Assembly (NCBI GenBank): GCA_022561895.1
Contig: JADFQH010000126.1
Coordinates: 1 to 8,277 of the forward strand
Origin: Methanobacteriota archaeon
GTDB lineage: Archaea > Halobacteriota > Halobacteria > Halobacteriales > Halalkalicoccaceae
Direction: 5' to 3'
DNA: 8,277 nucleotides
This document shows, piece by piece, positions 6,104 to 8,277 of the stretch. The stretch's first letter is position 1. Every line of letters begins with the position of its first letter. The position numbers and the translations under genes are program-made. Under the pieces are notes generated by a model. It saw nothing but the letters and a program-made list of their open reading frames with translations, made no database searches and was not told where the DNA came from.

Positions 6104-6937
6104 ATGAGGGATCCGGACGGTCTGCTTGCTCGCGCCGGGGTTCGCGGCGATCCGAACGTCGATCAGCATTTTCTCGTCGACGACCGGGTGCTCGATCGAC
6201 TCCCCGACTACGCACACGAGATCGACGCCGATCTCACTCACGTCCTCGAAATCGGTGCCGGAACCGGCGCGCTCACCGACCGACTTCTTCGAGAAGCTGA
6301 TCACGTCACCGCGGTCGAACGCGACCCGGATCTCGTCTCCTTTCTCCGCCGCGAGTTCGCCGTCGAGATCGAAGCGGACGAACTCACGATCATCGAGGGC
6401 GACGCGCTCGACGTTTCGCTGCCCGATTTCTCTGCCTGTGTTGCGAACTTGCCCTATAGTATTTCGAGTCAGATCGTGTTTCGTTTGTTCCCCAGAAAAC
6501 GCCCGCTCATTCTAATGTTCCAACGGGAGTTCGCAGAGCGGATGGAAGCCGTACCCAGTACTCCCGAATACGGCCGTCTTTCCGTCTCCGCTCAGCATTA
6601 CGCCGACTGTGAGATCGTCGAGACGGTTCCCAAGGAAGCGTTCTCGCCGCCGCCCGCGGTCGAAAGCGCGGTCGTTCGCACTCGTCCGAGAGACCCCGAA
6701 TACACGGTTTCTGACGAAGACTTTTTCTTGCAGTTCGTCAAGGCGCTTTTCACTCAGCGCCGGAAAACCCTCCGAAACGCGATCCGAAACACGGGTCACA
6801 TCTCGGGGTTGGGAACTCCCGAGGCGGTCGTCGAGGCAGCCAGTGAAGAGCTAATGAGTCGGCGAGCGGGAACGCTTTCGCCGAGCGAGTTTGCCGCGCT
6901 TTGTGAGCTGGCAAGGGAGCGAGGTGAGCCGGAGTGA
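6104..6937 (+). CDS. ksgA: 16S rRNA dimethyladenosine transferase KsgA/Dim1
   Basis: KsgA adds two methyl groups to each of two adjacent adenines in the last hairpin of 16S rRNA, using SAM, a late step of small-subunit assembly. From the ATG at 6104 the protein is 277 residues, normal for archaea. Family features are the N-terminal GDPNVDQHFLVDDRVLDRL, SAM motif I LEIGAGTGALTDRLL (GAGTG at about 51-55), the acidic loop VERDP, DALDV, and the catalytic motif NLPYSIS (NLPY at about 115-118). The C-terminal part has SPPPAVESAVVR and FTQRRKTLRNAI. The frame stays open upstream with starts at 6035 (ATG) and 6017 (TTG). I chose 6104 because conserved sequence starts directly with RDPDGLLARAG and the upstream residues look non-conserved, though the stronger TATA box at 6001-6010 would fit 6035. 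The stop overlaps the channel gene start by 4 nt (GTGA), implying translational coupling. Confidence 0.95.
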   Translation: MRDPDGLLARAGVRGDPNVDQHFLVDDRVLDRLPDYAHEIDADLTHVLEIGAGTGALTDRLLREADHVTAVERDPDLVSFLRREFAVEIEADELTIIEGDALDVSLPDFSACVANLPYSISSQIVFRLFPRKRPLILMFQREFAERMEAVPSTPEYGRLSVSAQHYADCEIVETVPKEAFSPPPAVESAVVRTRPRDPEYTVSDEDFFLQFVKALFTQRRKTLRNAIRNTGHISGLGTPEAVVEAASEELMSRRAGTLSPSEFAALCELARERGEPE

Positions 6938-8058
6938 GCGAGGTTATCGCCGGGCTGGACATCCTCGCGGAGCAGTATCCGACGTTCGGAGCGCGCCTCT
7001 CGATCACTCTTCTCGCGCTTGCGGTGGTTTCGGTGGTAAGCTGGGGCGCTACGCGCCTCCGTCAGTGGACGGACGACGGACTCCAGTCCGCGATGACCGA
7101 TATAATCGGTTCGCTTGCCATTGCTTGCTCGTTGTTCGGGACGACCGCTCTCATTATCGGGGTCTGGGGACAAGCGAGCACCGTCGCGTTCGCGCTCGAT
7201 CAGGCGAACATCGGAACCGACGCGCTCGGACGCGTGCTGTTGACGATCGGTCTTCTCATGGGTGCGTTCGTCTTCGTGCGGTTTCTCAACGGCGTGATCA
7301 CCGAACTGCTCGGCGGTCGTGACGCGGTGAGCGAACACGAACTGGAGATAACGTATCGAATTTCGCAGGTCGCGATCTACATCCTCGCCTTCCTCGTCGT
7401 CCTCGGGTTCTGGAACGTCGATCTTTCCGGGCTGCTCATCGGGGCGGGCGTGCTCGGAGCGGTTCTCGGATTCGCCGCCCAGCAGACGCTTGCGTCGATT
7501 TTTGCTGGCTTCGTCCTGATGTTCTCTCGGCCCTTCGAGATCGGCGACTGGGTCGAGATCGGCGAACAGGAGGGGATCGTCAGCGATATCACGATCGTCA
7601 GCACGCGCATCCAGACGTTCGACGGCGAGTATATGATCGTCCCCAACAACGAGGTTAGCTCTCGCACGATCAACAACCGCTCGAAGAAGGGTCGACTTCG
7701 TCTACGGGTTTCCGTCGGCGTCGATTATGACACCGATCTCGACCGGGCTGAAGCGGTCATCCGCGAGGCGATCGCCGATCTGGAGCAGCTCATGCGGGTT
7801 CCGACGCCCCAGATCGTCGTCACGGAGTTCGGGGACTCCTCGATCGATTTCGAGGTGCGTTTTTGGATCGACAAACCGAGCGCGCGCCGTCGCTGGCGGG
7901 CAAAGCAGTCGGTGATCAAGGAGATCACCGAGGCGTTCCGCCGGGAGGGGATCACGATCCCGTACCCACAGCGCGAACTCTCGGAGCGACCGGGGGCGTT
8001 CGAAACGATCGAATCCCCGCAAGACGCCAGCGCACAGACCGATGGAGGCGAGGAATGA
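6934..8058 (+). CDS. Small-conductance mechanosensitive ion channel, MscS family
   Basis: MscS channels open under membrane tension and release solutes during osmotic downshock, a relevant job for a halophile meeting fresh water. The 374-residue protein has five predicted membrane helices near 22-40, 57-79, 98-118, 145-161 and 166-196. The last is the pore-lining helix with the Gly/Ala pattern LLIGAGVLGAVLGFAAQQTL, continuing into the family signature FSRPFEIGDWVEI (197-209). The cytoplasmic beta domain follows with VPNNEVSSRTINN (236-248), and the alpha/beta vestibule ends with the usual GITIPYPQREL (339-349). The tail is acidic. The E. coli MscS has three helices and about 286 residues, so this one carries two extra N-terminal helices. 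The start is GTG at 6934, overlapping the ksgA stop; its own stop overlaps the next gene's ATG (ATGA). The tight chain puts it in one operon with rRNA and release-factor methyltransferases, an unexpected functional mix. Confidence 0.93.
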   Translation: MSEVIAGLDILAEQYPTFGARLSITLLALAVVSVVSWGATRLRQWTDDGLQSAMTDIIGSLAIACSLFGTTALIIGVWGQASTVAFALDQANIGTDALGRVLLTIGLLMGAFVFVRFLNGVITELLGGRDAVSEHELEITYRISQVAIYILAFLVVLGFWNVDLSGLLIGAGVLGAVLGFAAQQTLASIFAGFVLMFSRPFEIGDWVEIGEQEGIVSDITIVSTRIQTFDGEYMIVPNNEVSSRTINNRSKKGRLRLRVSVGVDYDTDLDRAEAVIREAIADLEQLMRVPTPQIVVTEFGDSSIDFEVRFWIDKPSARRRWRAKQSVIKEITEAFRREGITIPYPQRELSERPGAFETIESPQDASAQTDGGEE

Positions 8059-8277
8059 CGCGCGATCTCGCGGAGCGCCGCGGGGTCGAAACCACCGTTT
8101 ATGGGGCGGCGGCGGACTCACAGCTGCTGGTGGATGCCGCGGTCGAGACGGTCGAAGCAGTCGAGAAACCACTGATGGCTCTCGACTGTGGGACCGGTTC
8201 GGGCTATGTGGGAGGAAAGCTGGCCGAAGTCGACGCGCGGGTGATCGCCTCGGATCTCAACCCGCATGCGTGCGCAC
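8055..8277 (+). CDS. HemK2/Mtq2-like protein methyltransferase (3' end beyond the window)
   Basis: Only the first 74 codons are visible. Archaeal and eukaryotic members of this SAM-dependent family (HemK2/Mtq2) methylate the glutamine of the GGQ motif of the class I release factor, together with a Trm112-like partner. The visible part shows VYGAAADSQLLVDAA, corresponding to the family's N-terminal VY-x-PAEDS-x-LL signature, then SAM motif I LDCGTGSGYVGGKLA (about residues 42-56) and the motif II region VIASDLNPHA. The catalytic NPPY motif lies beyond the window. The N-terminal signature differs from the usual one, with GAAAD in place of the common xPAED, so proline and glutamate are replaced. 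The ATG at 8055 overlaps the channel stop by 4 nt. Its place downstream of ksgA agrees with the conserved euryarchaeal cluster. It could also be another small class I methyltransferase, but the combination of signatures makes HemK2 most likely. Confidence 0.85.
   Translation, partial: MTRDLAERRGVETTVYGAAADSQLLVDAAVETVEAVEKPLMALDCGTGSGYVGGKLAEVDARVIASDLNPHACA

Noticed and set aside
6796..7338. Minus-strand frame of 180 codons over the ksgA-mscS border
   Set aside because: It is highly charged with low complexity and lies opposite two unmistakable genes joined by a 4-nt overlap.

Overview
The window reads as two unrelated genomes joined near position 3270. Positions 1 to about 3264 look like an alphaproteobacterium. 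They are GC-rich, all three genes lie on the minus strand, one gene has a bacterial Shine-Dalgarno, and one encodes CtrA, the cell-cycle response regulator found only in Alphaproteobacteria. Positions from about 3272 to the end look like a haloarchaeon. The proteins are acidic, the promoters are TATA-type with starts close to the predicted transcription start, and there is a Tat lipoprotein. The gene order L21e, RNA polymerase subunit F, DUF655, KsgA, then a HemK-type methyltransferase is archaeal.

Left part, reading the minus strand from the join: a membrane class III adenylate cyclase that has lost its N-terminus, then purC (SAICAR synthase), then a putative CtrA-bound promoter region, then ctrA, which runs off the left edge. 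The cyclase keeps the last part of a CHASE2 sensor domain, three membrane helices and a full catalytic domain.

Right part: the first third of a cystathionine gamma-synthase/lyase (minus strand), cut at the join. Next come a divergent small membrane protein of unknown function, then rpl21e and rpoF overlapping by 4 nt, a DUF655 helix-hairpin-helix protein, and a convergent Tat lipoprotein on the minus strand. The window ends with ksgA, an MscS-type channel and a HemK/Mtq2-like methyltransferase, chained by 4-nt overlaps and truncated at the right edge. The theme of this cluster is information processing: ribosomal protein, RNA polymerase subunit, rRNA dimethylation and release-factor methylation. 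A mechanosensitive channel is embedded in it.

The most striking object is an open reading frame of 673 codons (1698 to 3719, minus strand). It fuses the haloarchaeal PLP-enzyme N-terminus in frame to the bacterial cyclase. Each half is missing essential parts and the join lies in a 17-bp perfect palindrome (8-bp arms, 1-nt spacer). I judge it most likely a metagenome assembly chimera rather than a new fusion protein. I found no convincing new biological system; apart from the join, the genes belong to known families or are single hypothetical proteins.
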